A stretch of DNA of 64,000 nt from Prionace glauca. Taxonomy: Eukaryota; Chordata; Chondrichthyes; Carcharhiniformes; Carcharhinidae. The notes under the pieces were generated by a model. The model searched no databases, was not told the origin of the DNA, and worked only from the letters and a program-made list of their open reading frames with translations. Location: assembly GCA_037974335.1 (NCBI GenBank), contig CM075760.1, positions 18,880,960 to 18,944,959 on the forward strand, in the 5' to 3' direction. A program made the position numbers and the translations under genes. Below, in pieces: positions 21,498 to 33,475 of this stretch; the first letter of the stretch is position 1, and each line of letters starts with the position of its first letter.

Positions 21498-22379
21498 CGT
21501 AAACCATTCCACTGATGAAGAATGATCCACTGAGTGTTTCCAGCATTTTCTGTTCGGATCTCGGGCACCCACAACATCTTGCTTTTGACCAACGAGATAT
21601 TTGAACAGGTGACTGAAAGGATGGCCAATGCAGGGACAGTTTTATGGATTGACTTAGACGAGGAAAGTGAAATAAGGAGATTTAGGGAGGGAATTACAAA
21701 GCTTATGCATAGGCAGATGAAAACATCCGAAAGTGAAAAATAATTTCGAAGGTAACAATACAAATTACAGAATATACATATATATATATTCAAACATAAC
21801 CTAACTGTCAACACTCGTTCTGTGGCGATTTAGTTTTATTTCTCCCTGAAACACAGAACACTCGTTCTGCGGTGATTTAGTTTTATTTCTCCCTGAAACA
21901 GATAAGTAATTAATGAGTGGATAGATATTTAGCCTGTGGGAGCCCATCTGGCGATATTGCGAGTACAGAATTCTGTCTCACACAGTCAGTGAATCTGTTG
22001 GATGCTTTAAATAAGACAGGTCAATCTTTATCTCTGAAGTCTGTGTCAAATTGACACAGTGCAGTGCAATATTCAACTAATAAAATATATCACAACGGTG
22101 GTTGCTTGAAGATACTGTAATGAGCACTGTACGATTATTCAGATATTGACCTGTCCCCGAACACCAGTGAATCACTGAGAAATTGTTCAAACGGAATATT
22201 ACTCACACAATAACAGAGCTATTAGATATTTCTCGCAGCTACTTATCGAAATTAGTAAAAATTAAACTTACTGCTCCAATCAAGAATGATTAGTGTCAGA
22301 CAGGCACACCCATATTATATCGGGATTGATAATATCTCGGCAGGCAACATGTTCAAGGTCGTATGTTCGATTAACAGAG
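21498..22379. other. Unassigned, short local duplication
   Basis: 21,500-21,570 carries the TTTCCAGCATTTTCTGTT motif of a common shark repeat. At about 21,811-21,902 an ACTCGTTCTGTGGCGATTTA-type unit is repeated twice in tandem. No gene seen. Confidence 0.4.
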
Positions 22380-23270
22380 ACAGATGTTGGTGTCATTCAA
22401 AGAGACAAACCCCCGGTAACATAAAAAAGAGATGAGATCTGATGAAATATGAACAGATCCGTGGTCTCCTGTCGAATTAATTGAAAGGATCTAATGCAGC
22501 ATAAATAGAGAGATGGCCGAGAGTGGCATAACGAGAGAAATAACTGAATGTAATGTAAAAACAGACAAGGCCTACTGTCATATAATTAAAGACTGGCTCT
22601 GGTACAACACAAATAGGAGTAATAACTAAAGCGGCATTTTATGCAATGAAAACAAATATAAGATCTGTTGAAATAATGAATCATTTGAGTCACATTCAAT
22701 GCATAAAGGGACATATCCTAGTGTGTTGTAATCAATCTTCTGTATACTGCCCTCTTGCCAGTGGCTTACAGTCTCTTTCTAATGAGTAAAACATTCCCAT
22801 TCATCACTTTGAGCGTCTGTACTAAACCTCCCATAAACTGTTCAGTTCTGAGGGAACCAAACCAAGTGTTCAGCTGTTCTGATAGTGCAGTTTATACACG
22901 ATTAACGTCAAGCCCGACATGACCTTCTCTACCTCACCTGTCCCCCCTTGTCATTTCATGAATTGATGGAACTTTTACATGGATTCCCATGAATCACTGT
23001 CATTCTGTCAGAATAAGATTCAAGGCCAGGAGAAGACTTCCTTCTGACAGTTGAATGCCAGGCAAAATATACATGGTCATATGTTGAATTAACAGAGATG
23101 GATGTAAATATGCAAATCCTTTGTAATATAAACAGAGATGGGATCAGATGTAATAGGATCAGATGAGTGATCTACTTGAGTTCGAATAGAGAGGAACTAA
23201 TGTAGCATAAAAAGAGAGATGGCTCAGTGTACATAACGGGAGAAATAACCGAATGTAGCATAAATTCATT
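22380..23270. repeat. Degenerate AAACAGAGATGG-type repeats
   Basis: Variants of CATAAACAGAGATGGGATC and CATAAATAGAGAGATGGC recur. They are the reverse complement of the repeat at 15.1-15.7 kb. Confidence 0.45.
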
Positions 23271-23504
23271 TGGAATGTATTCGTGTTATAAATGTATAGT
23301 GTAATATTGGACATAGATCTCAGAATTTAGGCGCACTGAGTTAAATGTCATCATGCCAAAACACAAACTGTGATCAGTTAAGAATGGAAACAACATAATT
23401 TCTGAGTCAAACTGAAATGTATTCAATTCGCACAAGATACCTCACGATCCAACCTGTGACCCAGTCCTGAATGTTCAATTATTCCACTAATAAATGTGAT
23501 GATA

Positions 23505-23730
23505 TTTCAGTCTCGGGGGTAGTATAGCAATATCATTATTAAGCTAGTATTCCAGAAGCTTGGGACAGGAGTTCCAGTTCCACCCTGGCAGCTGGGGAAT
23601 TTCAACTCAATGACTTGATAAAGACATCGTGTGTATTTAAAGGTTTGAAGTTTATTTAATCGTCACAAATGGGTTTACATTCACACTGTAATGAAGTTAC
23701 TGTGAAAATCATATATGGTCAAAGCTCATC
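23505..23730 (+). repeat. tRNA-derived SINE fragment
   Basis: Matches the pattern GTATAGCAATATCATTATTAAGCTAGTATTCCAGA, then a TTCCACCCTGGCAGCTGG head and a TTTCAACTCAATGA body, followed by a piece of another SINE (TAATGAAGTTACTGTGAAAATC). Confidence 0.6.
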
Positions 23731-24159
23731 TTTTTCTCGGATGTCTTTCAGGGGAGGAAATGTTACTTCTTAGTTAAAAGCTACATAAAATTACCAGAAG
23801 AAGAAACAAGCCTGAGGTTTCAGAGATTTTTAAAATTCAACAAAAAAAAAGTCCAAATAATCGACGGGGGAAATAGAGAATGGGAGTAAAATTGCAGGGA
23901 ACATAAAAATTATTTATAACCGTTTATATCAATATCTGAAGAGAGAAGGATTTTTTAAGATAAATGTAAATCCCTTAGAGCCCGAATCCAGGGAAATTAT
24001 AATGGGGAATAAATAAATATTGAATGAATACAAAACTAAGTTTGACATTACCTTCACACAAGTATCATCCCAGAAATGTTCGGGAACCAAGGGGATAGTT
24101 GTAAGACGGTATTAAGGGAAATCAGTATTAGTAAAATCATTCTGGGTAAAATAATAGGG
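23731..24159. other. Unassigned AT-rich region
   Basis: No gene or repeat recognised. Confidence 0.4.
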
Positions 24160-25560
24160 TGAAATTCTGGTTGGTCACTGGGGCCTGATAATCCCAGAAT
24201 ATGGAAGGAAATGGCCCAGGAAATGTTGGATACATGGCTGCCCATCTTCTAAAATTCTTTATAGGCTGTAACAATTCCTACAGGTTGGAGGGTGACAAAT
24301 GTAATCCCGATATATACAGAGAAAGGAAGAATGAAACTGATAAATGACAGACTGACTTTAACATCAGTTAGAGATTGTTATCAAATCCATGATAGGAAAA
24401 TATTTTGAAAGCATGGACGGAGTTTGACGAAACCAGTATGGGCTTAAGAAAGACATGTTTATCTTAACAAACCTACTTGCATTTTTTGAGGATGTAAGTA
24501 ATAGGTGGGGGCGGGGGAGGGAGGGGGAGGGGAGTTCTTTCGGGTAGAGAGGGGGAGGGATGCAACCAGTTTACGTGGTGTATTTACACTTTCAAAAGAT
24601 ATGTGAGAAGGTTCTTCATAAAATATTGGGAGGCCCAATGAACGCACGTGAGATGGGGAGTGATGTGTTGGCCCAGGAAAAGAATTCATTGACAGATAAG
24701 AAACAGAGAGTGGAAATAAATGGGTCTTCTTCCGAGTGACGGTCAGCTAACAGTGAGGTACCGCAGGGTCCCAAATGTTAAATGTTCATTTGTCACAAAT
24801 AAGCGTATGTTAACACTGCAATGAAGTTACTTTGAAAATCCCCCGAGTCGCCCACACTCCGGGGCCTGTTCGGGTTACACTGAGGGAGAATTTAACACGG
24901 TCCAATGCACCCTAACCAGAACATCTTTTGAACTATGGGAGGAAATCGGAGCACCCGGAAGAAACCCATATAGGCACGGGGAGAACGTGCAGACTCTGTA
25001 CAGGCAGTGACCCATGCCAGGAATCGAACCCAGATCCCTGGCGCTGTGCCACTGTGGGATCTGAATGAGAGACAAATGTAACATGTCCAAAAGGATTGGT
25101 GATACGGAACTGGGGGGAATTGTGAGCTGTGAAGAGGATGGGTGGTGGTGGGATGGGGGGCTTCAATGTAATCTGGACAAGTTGTTTGAATGGGCGGGCA
25201 CATGGAATTTAGAGTACAATGTAGCTAAATGTGCAGTTATATACTGGTATGTAAAGCAGAAAGCAATATATATGGGGAAGTGTAATGTACAAATGGATCT
25301 GTGTGTCCTTGTACACCAGTTAATGAAATTGGAGAGACATATACAGCCAACAGTTTGGAAAACTTTCATTGCAAGAAGATTGGAGTTTGGAATTAGGGAG
25401 GTATTCCTGTGGTTATGCTGGTTCTTCATCTGACCACCCGTGGTGTAGTACATGGAGTTCTCATCTCACTCAATAAGAAAGGGTCTGGGGAGAATACAGT
25501 TGATACCAAGATTATTGGGACTGCCCTATGAGGCGAGATTGATTTGACTGGGTCTTTATT
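24160..25560 (+). mobile_element. Degraded CR1-like LINE with nested SINE
   Basis: 24,160-24,775 reads, in broken frames, like the reverse-transcriptase region (GTAGGAAAATATTTTGAAAGC-like text, and GTGAGGTACCGCAGGGTCCC for the V-P-Q-G motif). A SINE interrupts it at about 24,780-25,062. 25,066-25,560 resumes with LINE C-terminal sequence (LCVLVHQLMKLERHIQPTVW, RRLEFGIREVFL). Many breaks. Confidence 0.6.
24780..25062 (-). repeat. SINE nested in the LINE
   Basis: Carries CACTGCAATGAAGTTACTTTG, GGGAGAATTTAACACGGTCC, GGAAATCGGAGCACCCGG, GGGGAGAACGTGCAGACTCT and the tRNA-like GGAATCGAACCCAGATCC end, in minus orientation. Confidence 0.8.
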
Positions 25561-25562
25561 CG

Positions 25563-25690
25563 CTTGACTCACCTGAAGAAGGAGCAGTGCTCCGAAAGCT
25601 TGTGATTCCAAATAAACATGTTACACTTTAACCTGGTGTTGTGAGATTTCTTTCTGTGCCCACACCAGTCCATCACCGTCATCTCCACCT
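25563..25690 (-). repeat. Penelope-type terminal fragment
   Basis: CACCTGAAGAAGGAGCAGTG, CTTTAACCTGGTGTTGTGAG and CACCAGTCCATCACCG match the recurrent terminal sequence. Confidence 0.65.
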
Positions 25691-25849
25691 CATGTATTCA
25701 CTTGAGTTTAGAAGGATGACAGGAGATCTGATTGAAACCCATAAAATTGTGATTGAACCATATAAAACATATAACATGAGGGCGGGGCGGTGGCACAGTG
25801 GCTGGCACTGCTGCCTCGATTCCCACAGTAGGAATTGAAACTCAGCCAG

Positions 25850-26155
25850 ATTATAGTTTTTAAAATTACTTATTAGTGTCACAAGTAGATTTCCATTAAC
25901 AGTGCAATTATGTTAACGTGAAGATCCCCTAGTCGCCTGTTCGGGCAGGATTTAGGGGAGAATTTAGCCTGGCCAAAACGGACCTAAACAGCAAATCTTT
26001 CGGACTGTGTGAAGAAAGCGGAGGATCCGGATGAAACTCACCCAGACACAGGGAGAACTTGCAGACGCCAACAGACAGTCCCCACAGCTGGGAATTGAAG
26101 CCGGGTCCCTGGTGATATTAGACAGCAGTGATAACTATTGTGTCACCGTGCCGTC
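25850..26155 (-). repeat. Degraded tRNA-headed SINE
   Basis: Same order of blocks as the SINE at 24,780-25,062 but more diverged (GTGTCACAAGTAGATTTCC, CCCCTAGTCGCCTGTTCGGG, GGGAATTGAAGCCGGGTCCC). Confidence 0.7.
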
Positions 26156-26824
26156 ATCTTAACTGAAGCATAGTTCAGTAATCCAGTTTTAACTTAGAAA
26201 GTATCGTCTATCATGTAGGAGCAACTGATAATAAGCCGAGTAGAGAACTAAAGGAGATATTGTAATATTATCGAGACATGGCCTATTGCAATACAAACAG
26301 AGATGGGAGCTGGTTGAATGTAAGCAGAGATATGACACGGGCTCCCGGGCTCGAAGAGCCAACTCCTGTTCCAATCTTATCCTATGAAAGGCATTGAACT
26401 GTTTGGAAACTGGCATCTGTGATGCTGGGGACCTCAGGAGGAGGCCGAGATGGAAAATCCTCTCGGCACTTCTGGCGGAAGATTGTAGCAATTGTTTCAG
26501 TTTTGTTCATCTCCATTTGCTGGATTCCCACATCATTAAGAATTGCGGTTTTATTTGAGGCTCCAGCTGCGGTTAATTGCTTTAATGTCCACCACCATTC
26601 GGAACTGTACGTGGCAGAACTGCAAATTTAGCTCCTACCTGGAAAAATTCGGATCAAGGTGATTGTGTGATGTATACATTGACATGTACTGGTGCAATAC
26701 CAGTTTAAACAGCGCGCTGTATGTTATAATATATTATAATGATGGACAGGGTCCATTCTAACATATATACATATGGAGGCGAATTCAAAACGAACAGATG
26801 CAGGGTCCAGTGTATTGCGGCAGT
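26156..26824. other. Unassigned
   Basis: 26,270-26,340 has the AAACAGAGATGGGAGC-type motif. Otherwise nothing is recognised. Confidence 0.4.
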
Positions 26825-27022
26825 CCATGCTGGAATTCTCTGCCAGTTGAAGTGGTGGAGGCTGCCTCGCTAAATATTTTTAAGACGCGGGTTGATGGGT
26901 TTTTGATGAGCGAGGGGATTAAGGGTTATGGGGAGAGGGCGGGAATGTGGAACTGAGCCACGACAGATCAGCCATGAGATGGCCTACTCCTGCTCCTATT
27001 TCTTATGTTCTTATGTTCTTAT
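26825..27022 (+). mobile_element. CR1-like LINE 3' end, short
   Basis: TGGAATTCTCTGCCAGTTGA through GGCCTACTCCTGCTCC and a TTATGTTC tail. Only the last 200 bases of the family. Confidence 0.8.
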
Positions 27023-27239
27023 GCTTCATGTAATGTAACTCACCAAGATTTATTTCCATCTGCTGGCAAAACATTGTAATTACAGTTAGTGTGAAGATAT
27101 CATTGTCAGGTATGATCTATGGTATCAATGGAACAAGAATTCACATCCATTAATGTCATATCACATCCCCTTCTGCAAGGTGCCAAAATTTATGGTGCAA
27201 TGAATTGTACCTGTCCGTTGCTGAATTATGCAGATTAAG

Positions 27240-28020
27240 TGGTGTACGGCAGGAATCCGTCTGGGGCCTCAATTATTTACAATATTCATTAAGGGCTTAG
27301 ATAATGGGACAAAAAGTCAAATATCCAAATGATCGATTGTGATATAATTTTTAGATGGGACAACGCTAAATTTAGTGGATGCCAAACAGGATTCGGGGTT
27401 CGGCACATAGTTTCTTAAAATGTTACGATCTGCTGCAGAAAACAATCATTAAGACCAATGGAATGCCTCCCTCCATATCCAAAGGACTGGGGGATACGGA
27501 GGCAGATGTTGTGCTCCAATTGTGCACAATCCTTGTTCCACCCCAATTAGAGCACTGTGAGCAAGTATGGGCAACATATCTTTGGAAAAATGTTAACTCT
27601 GGACGGAGTTCAACGCAAGTTGCGAGGAGAGATCAGACGAATTAAGACATTTTTCTCTCGAATTCAGAAGTTTGAAGGCTGTTCTGATAGAAACCAATGA
27701 AATACCTTCAGGGAAGGACTGTTTCCATTAGTTGAAGGTTCGAGATTAAAAGACCATAGTTTAAAAAAAAATAGGGAAAGGCCTTTCAGGAGAGTTGATA
27801 GAAAACAAGTCCAGAGAGGTGAATGATTGGAACTCTCTTTGGCAATTGCCGGTGGGAGCTGGTACAATTGTTAGATATAAGTCTGAGGTCTTCTTTAATT
27901 GAACAGGTGTCTCAAGAGATATGGACTCAGCGAAGCCAAAATGGATTCGGCCACAGATCAGCCATGATATTATTAAATGGTGGGGCGAGTTCGAGGAGCT
28001 GAGTGGCCTACTCCTGTGGC
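27240..28020 (+). mobile_element. Degraded CR1-like LINE 3' half
   Basis: GTACGGCAGGAATCCGTCTGG (V-P-Q-G-S region), then LEHCEQVWATYLWK near 27,550, then the C-terminal and 3' pattern to GGTGGGGCGAGTTCGAGGAG near 27,985. Old and broken. Confidence 0.6.
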
Positions 28021-28440
28021 TATGTCCCGATGTTGCCACGGCAGCATCAGATGAAAATGGCTCAATCCATGGGAATGTATTTTTGTTGATTTTGGTTAAA
28101 AGGAGGGATGTTGCCCAGGGAGCTGTTGGAGACCACGGGACCTTTAATGTCCAGCTCGGCAAACATGGCGTTGGGGAAAATGTTCCTCATTCCATTTGAA
28201 ATTTAGTTGGGTCTCTGAAGACTCCCAAGAGGCCAAGATGTAGTTTTAAGTTGAAAGAAAATGTGTGTGTGTGTGTGAAAGGGAAACAATTTCTGGGGAA
28301 GAATGGGAACGACAGAATATGTGTGTGTGCGTCTTTGTGTGTTGTCTGATAAATGTCACATGGTTTACAAATAAACATCACAATTAAAACCGGCATCCTT
28401 CCATTTCCAATAGAAAAGTTAGAATCACAGTAAACACATG
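28021..28440. other. Unassigned, short GT run
   Basis: A GTGTGTGT run near 28,265 and 28,320. No gene. Confidence 0.4.
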
Positions 28441-30055
28441 TCCACGGTCGGCAAGTGGAGACTTTCAAGGGAAAACTGAAAAGGTTGCAGGAAAGACATG
28501 TGCCGGTAAAGAGGAAGGATGGGAAAGGTAGGATTAGAGAGCTGTGGATTACAGGGGATTTTGAGGACTTGGTCAGGAAGGAGAGGGAGGCATATGTTAG
28601 GTCTAAGCAACTGGGAACGGAGAGAACACTGGAGGAATATAGAGAGAGCAGGAGGGAGCTCAAAAGGGGAGTTAGAAGGGCGAAAAGGGGGCATAAAATG
28701 GCTTTGGCAGATAGGATTAATTAAAATCCAAAGGCATTTTACATTAGGACCAAAGTGTGGTTAGAGGGAAAATTGGTCCTCTTAGGGACAAAGGAGGGGA
28801 ACTGTGCTTAGAGTCTGAGGGAATGGGGGAGATCCTGAATGAATACTTTGCGTCAGTATTCACGAAGGAGAGGGGTTTGATGTCTTGTAATGTCTTGGAG
28901 AGAGCTGTAGACCAGTTGAAGGAAATATCCATTACGAGAGAAGAAGTGTTAGGGTTTTTAGGCAGCATAAAAACTGATAAAGCTCCGGGGCCTGATGGCA
29001 TTTATCCGAGGCTGCTTAGGGAGGCGAGAGATGAAATTGCTAGGCCTCTGACGCAAATCTTTGTCTCTTCTTTGGACACAGGTGAGGTCCCAGAGGACTG
29101 GAGGGTAGTTAATGTGGTACAGTTGTTTAAAAAGGGCAGTTGGGATAACCCTGGTAATTATAGCCCAGTGAGTTTGACATCAGTGGTAGGAAAGTTGTTG
29201 GAAAAAAATCTTAGGGATAGGATGTTTATGCATTTGGAGCATTGCGATCTGATTAGGGATACGCAGCATGGCTTTGGTCAGGGGAGGTCTTGCCTTACGA
29301 ATCTGGTACAATTTTTTGAGGAGATGACAAAAACGGTTGACGAAGGACAAGCCGTTGATGTCGTCTACATGGATTTCAGTAAGGCGTTTGACAAAGTCTC
29401 TCATGGTAGGTTGGTTGAAAAGGTTAAGGCTCATGGGATACAGGGTAAAATATCTAGATGGATTGAAAACTGTCTAGTTAACAGGAGACAGAGAATAGTA
29501 GTGGAAGGGTCCTTTTCTAGCTGGAGGTCTGTCACCAGTGGTGTGCCGCAGGGCTCAGTACTGGGACCTCTTCTATTCGTAATATATATAAATGACTTGG
29601 AAAAGGGCGTACATGGTGTGATCAGCAAATTTGCAGGTGACACAAAGATGGCAGGATTGGCGGCCAGTGAGGAGCAGTGTCTGGCAATACAGCAGGATAT
29701 AGATTGGCTGGTATATTGGGCAGATAAATAGATCGAATTTAATCTTGATAAATGCGAAGTGATGCATTTTGGAAGGAATAATGTAGAGGAGAGTTACATG
29801 TTAAAGGGTAGACCTATTAAGTGTATAGAAATGCAGAGGGAACTGGGAGTGCCAGTTCACAAGTCTTTGACGGTGGCAACACAGGTGGAGAAGGTTGCGA
29901 AGAAAGCTTATGGTATGTTAGCCTTTATAGGGAGGGGTATAGAGTATAAGAGCTGGCGCCTAATGCTATACTTGTACAGAACTTGTGGTGGAGGCAGACA
30001 CGTTGGACTCGTTTAAGGTTTACTTAGATGAGCGAAACAGGGATGGAGGGTTATA
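28441..30055 (+). mobile_element. CR1-like LINE with nearly complete reverse transcriptase
   Basis: 5'-truncated; no endonuclease domain is seen. 28,455-28,724 encodes a charged linker. 28,757-29,731 is a 324-residue open frame with the reverse-transcriptase blocks in order: DKAPGPDGIYPRLL, VPEDWRVVNVV, TQHGFGQGRSC, VYMDFSKAFDK (motif A), SGVPQGSVLGPLL (motif B) and FAGDT (motif C). Motif C normally reads FADD, so one catalytic Asp is Gly and the enzyme would be inactive. A single in-frame stop (TAG at 29,729) precedes continued homology in the same frame. After about 29,985 the body jumps to the 3' end (internal deletion). It is the youngest LINE body in the window. Confidence 0.85.
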
Positions 30056-30960
30056 GCAGATGGTATTAAAAAGGGTCAGAGCTTCGGGACGACACTGGAA
30101 ATGTAGTATTACATGTTCATGTTTTGTCTCTTTTAATCCACATGTGTCGGTCCACCTGTCAAACGAGGGGCATGCACACGGTGGGTTGTGCATGGGCTGC
30201 TCTTGGATGTTTCGAGAGTGGCCTAGTACTTCGTGTCGGTGTGTGTGCTTAATCCTGGACCAGCAGACGGACAGCACAACAGCTCAGTGACTATCACTGC
30301 TAGCTGTGCAGATACATGGATTTGGGCCTGTGTCTGTGGGAGTTTGCACATTCTCCTTGTGGATGCGTGGATTTCCTCCGGGCGCTCCGGTTTCCTCCCC
30401 ACGCCCCAAAGATGAGCTCTTAGGCTGTTTCGTGTAACAAATTGACCCTACACCATTGAGATTGAGGGGGGATCTAATAGAGGTGTATAAAATAATGAAG
30501 GGTATAGACAGAGTAAAGAGTGGCAGGCTTTTTCTTAGATTGGAGACAAATATCACGAGAGGCCACGGGCTTATGGTGGGAGGGGAGAGGTATAATTTGG
30601 ATGCTAGAGGGAGGTTTTTCACGCAGAGGGTCGTGGGGGTATGGAATGCACTGCCAAGTAAGGTGGTGGAGGCAGGCACGATGGAATTGTTTAAGGTTTA
30701 CTTTGATAGATACATGAGGAAAATCGGGATGGAGACTAACAGGAGACTGTTTTAAATATGGATCAGAGCCTCGGGACGTGACTGGAAATCTAATGCTACA
30801 TGTGTTGATGTTTTTCTCTTTCACTCCACAGGTGTTTCGGTCCACCTCGTTGTCTAACGAGGGGCATGCACATTCTCCCTGTGGTTGCATGGGTTTCCTC
30901 CGGGTGCTCTGATTTCCTCCCACACCCCAAAGAAGTGTTATTAGGCTGATTGGTGTAACA
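30056..30960 (+). repeat. Two LINE-tail/SINE units in tandem
   Basis: 30,060-30,190 and 30,760-30,875 share the LINE 3' tail (CAGAGC-TCGGGACG, GTCGGTCCACCTG, ACGAGGGGCATGCAC). Each is followed by SINE text (CATTCTCC-TGTGG, TTTCCTCCGGG). Between them 30,456-30,755 encodes a LINE C-terminus (LRGDLIEVYKIMKGIDRVKS, FFTQRVVGVWNALPSKVVEA). Confidence 0.65.
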
Positions 30961-31837
30961 AATTGTCCCTAAATTATTCTCCCTTTAATCTGGTTTCCAA
31001 TGGGGGTACCATAAGCATAGACACGGGTCAAGGGTGGAGGAGGAAAAACACATTGTTAAGATAGTGGCGCGGGCTCGTTGGGCCAAAGGGCCTGTTTCCC
31101 GTGCTGTGTTGTTCTTTGTTCTTTGTTCTATTCATTTTAGTTTGGTGTCTTTTTTTCATAGTTCACATTTGTTGATGACTGAGGAGGACAATTTTTGAGA
31201 GGTTGATTCAACCCTAAGTGTTGTCCATGAGGCTATCAGTTGTTTTGTAAATTGTCCTTTTCTGTGTCATAAAAGAGACCGAGAATTTTTTGATGGAGAG
31301 CTTAGTTCCCCCAAATGTTGTAGTCTCTGACCTGATGTTAGTGTCGAATGTCTTACTGAGATCCACCAATGTATGGGTATGATATGTATATCTCTATACA
31401 TATCATATCTCTATACATATCTCTATATCTCTATACATATCTCTATACATACCATACCCATACGTTCCCATACCCATACATGGTGATACCCATCACCCCA
31501 ACACAAACAAAACACTGCGCTTCAGCTTAATCCCGGTCTTCAAGCAGATGAGTAACAAAATTGTCATCCTATCAAAGGCCTGTCCCGTAATGTTATGATT
31601 GAGACACACCTACAGATGTTGCCATCTCTTCTATCCGCCTTGTCTTCGGATAGTGTGATGTTTCTGAATCATGAATCTCCTGTGGAATGGAACTTATCTT
31701 CTGGCAGAGAAAAAGAAGGTCATAAATGTTCAGAAAGTTGATATTTATTTTCATCAATTGCCAAACATTTACAAAGATGACCAATTGTGTTCATTAGTTA
31801 TCATCCATTCATAAACATTGATATGTTGATGTTTTAG
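30961..31837. other. LINE tail, cryptic ATACATATCTCT repeat, unassigned
   Basis: 31,075-31,135 is a LINE 3' end (GGGCCAAAGGGCCTGTTTCC plus TTCTTTG repeats). 31,362-31,490 is a run of ATACATATCTCT units flanked by GTATGGGTATGATATGTATA and its near-inverse. The rest is unassigned. Confidence 0.5.
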
Positions 31838-32400
31838 TTTAAGGGATATGGGCGTTGCTGGCCTAGTCAGTATTTGTTGCCTATTCCTCATTGCCTTTAG
31901 TAAACTGGTGGTAAGCTACCTTCCTGAAATGCTGCAGATCCTGTGGTGTAGATACCCATACGGTCCTGTTACACAGGGAGTTCTAGGATCTCGGTCCCGT
32001 GACAGTGATGGAAGGATGATACATTTCTACATCAGGTATATGACTGACTTGGAGGGGAATTTATAGGTGGTATTCCCTGGTAACTGTTACCCCTGTCCTT
32101 GCAGATGACAACCCACCGTGTGGCTGCCTAAGGAGCCTTGGTGAGGTTCGGAAGTGAAACTTGTAGATGGTACATAATGATGCTCTGTGTGGTGCAGGGA
32201 GTGAGCATTTGCAAATGTTATTCCTGTCAAGCCGGTTGCTTTGGCCTGAATGGGATGAAGATTTTTGAATGTTGTTTGAACTGTATCTATTCAAGTAAGT
32301 GGAGAGAACAATTTTTGTCCCCTAATATGTGTCGTGCAGGTGGTGCACAGGTTTGGGGAGTTAGGGGGTGGGTTACTCACAGCAGGCTGAGTTGATATTC
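31838..32400 (+). repeat. Common shark interspersed repeat, family not named
   Basis: Pattern GGGATATGGGCGTTGCTGGC, CCTCATTGCCTTTAGTAAACTGGTGGT, GCTGCAGATCCTGTGGTGTAG, GACTTGGAGGGGAATTT. A shorter copy is at 40,748-40,980. I recognise the text as a recurrent elasmobranch repeat but cannot place its class. Confidence 0.55.
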
Positions 32401-32419
32401 CAGCTGGAGCATGTAACTG

Positions 32420-32675
32420 GGTAGTTATAGGACAGATGTCAGGGGTAGGTTCTTTACCCAGAGGGTGGTGAGGGACTGGAATGCCCTGCCAGCTGCGGTT
32501 GTAAATGCACCTAGTTTGGGGGCGTTTAAAAGATCTGTGGATAGGTTTATGGATGAAAAGGGATTGGTTTAGGCTAGTGGGTCATTGTTTTGTAACTGGT
32601 CGGCGCAACATCGTGGGCCGAAGGGCCTGTTCTGCGCTGTAATGTTCTATGTTCTATGTTCTATGTTCTATGTAT
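32420..32675 (+). mobile_element. CR1-like LINE 3' end
   Basis: GGACTGGAATGCCCTGCCAG, GGGCCGAAGGGCCTGTTCTG and a 4-unit TTCTATG tail. Confidence 0.8.
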
Positions 32676-32929
32676 ATACCCAGCTAACACAGCGATTAGC
32701 CAATGGTAACCTCGAAGATGTTGTTAGTTGTTGATTCAGTGTTGCAATATCATTGAGTGACAAGGGGCAACGGTCAGATTCCCCGTTTTTGGAGATGGTC
32801 ATCGCCTGACGCCAATATTACCAATAATTCTCCATTCACAAAAATAAATAGTAAAAATTCACAAAAAGAAATAAATAAAAATAAATAAATTCTCAAAAAT
32901 AAATAATAGTGGCAGGGATTACTATTTCT

Positions 32930-33475
32930 AGGGGGGAAAGCTGCAGCATGCTATAGTGCAGACGGACCTGGGGGTCCTTGTGCATGAGTCGCAAAAACCC
33001 AGTCTGCAGGTGCAGCAGGTGATCAGGAAGGCGAATGGGATGCTGGCCATTATAGCGATGGAGATAGGATATAAAAGCAGGGAGGTCTTGCTGCAACTGT
33101 ACAGGGTACAGGTGAGGCAGCAGCTGGAGTACTGTGTGCAGTTTTGGTCGCTGCACTTGTGGAAGGATATTTTGGCCTTGGAGGGAATGCAGAGGAGGTT
33201 CACTAGGCTGATACCAGAGATGAGGGGGTTGAACTTTGAAGAGAGGCTGAATAGACTGGGTCTGTACTCGTTGGAATTTAGAAGGATGAGGGAGGATCTT
33301 ATAGAGACGCATAAGATAATGAAGGGGATGGATAGGGTAGAGGTAGAGAGATTCTTCCCGCTCAGAAAGGACAGCAGGACAAGCGGGCACAGCCTCAGGA
33401 TAAGGGGGAGGGCGGCAGTTTAGAATGGAGTTGAGGAGCAACTTCTGCACTCAAAGGGTGGTGAATCTCATGGAA
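32930..33475 (+). mobile_element. CR1-like LINE C-terminal fragment
   Basis: An open frame, 32,956-33,423, encodes QTDLGVLVHESQKPSLQVQQ, NGMLAIIAMEIGYKSREVLL, QLEYCVQFWSLHLWKDI, FTRLIPEMRGLNFEERLNRL and METHK-like text to VERFFPLRKDS. Truncated at both ends. It abuts the VH-flank duplication. Confidence 0.85.
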
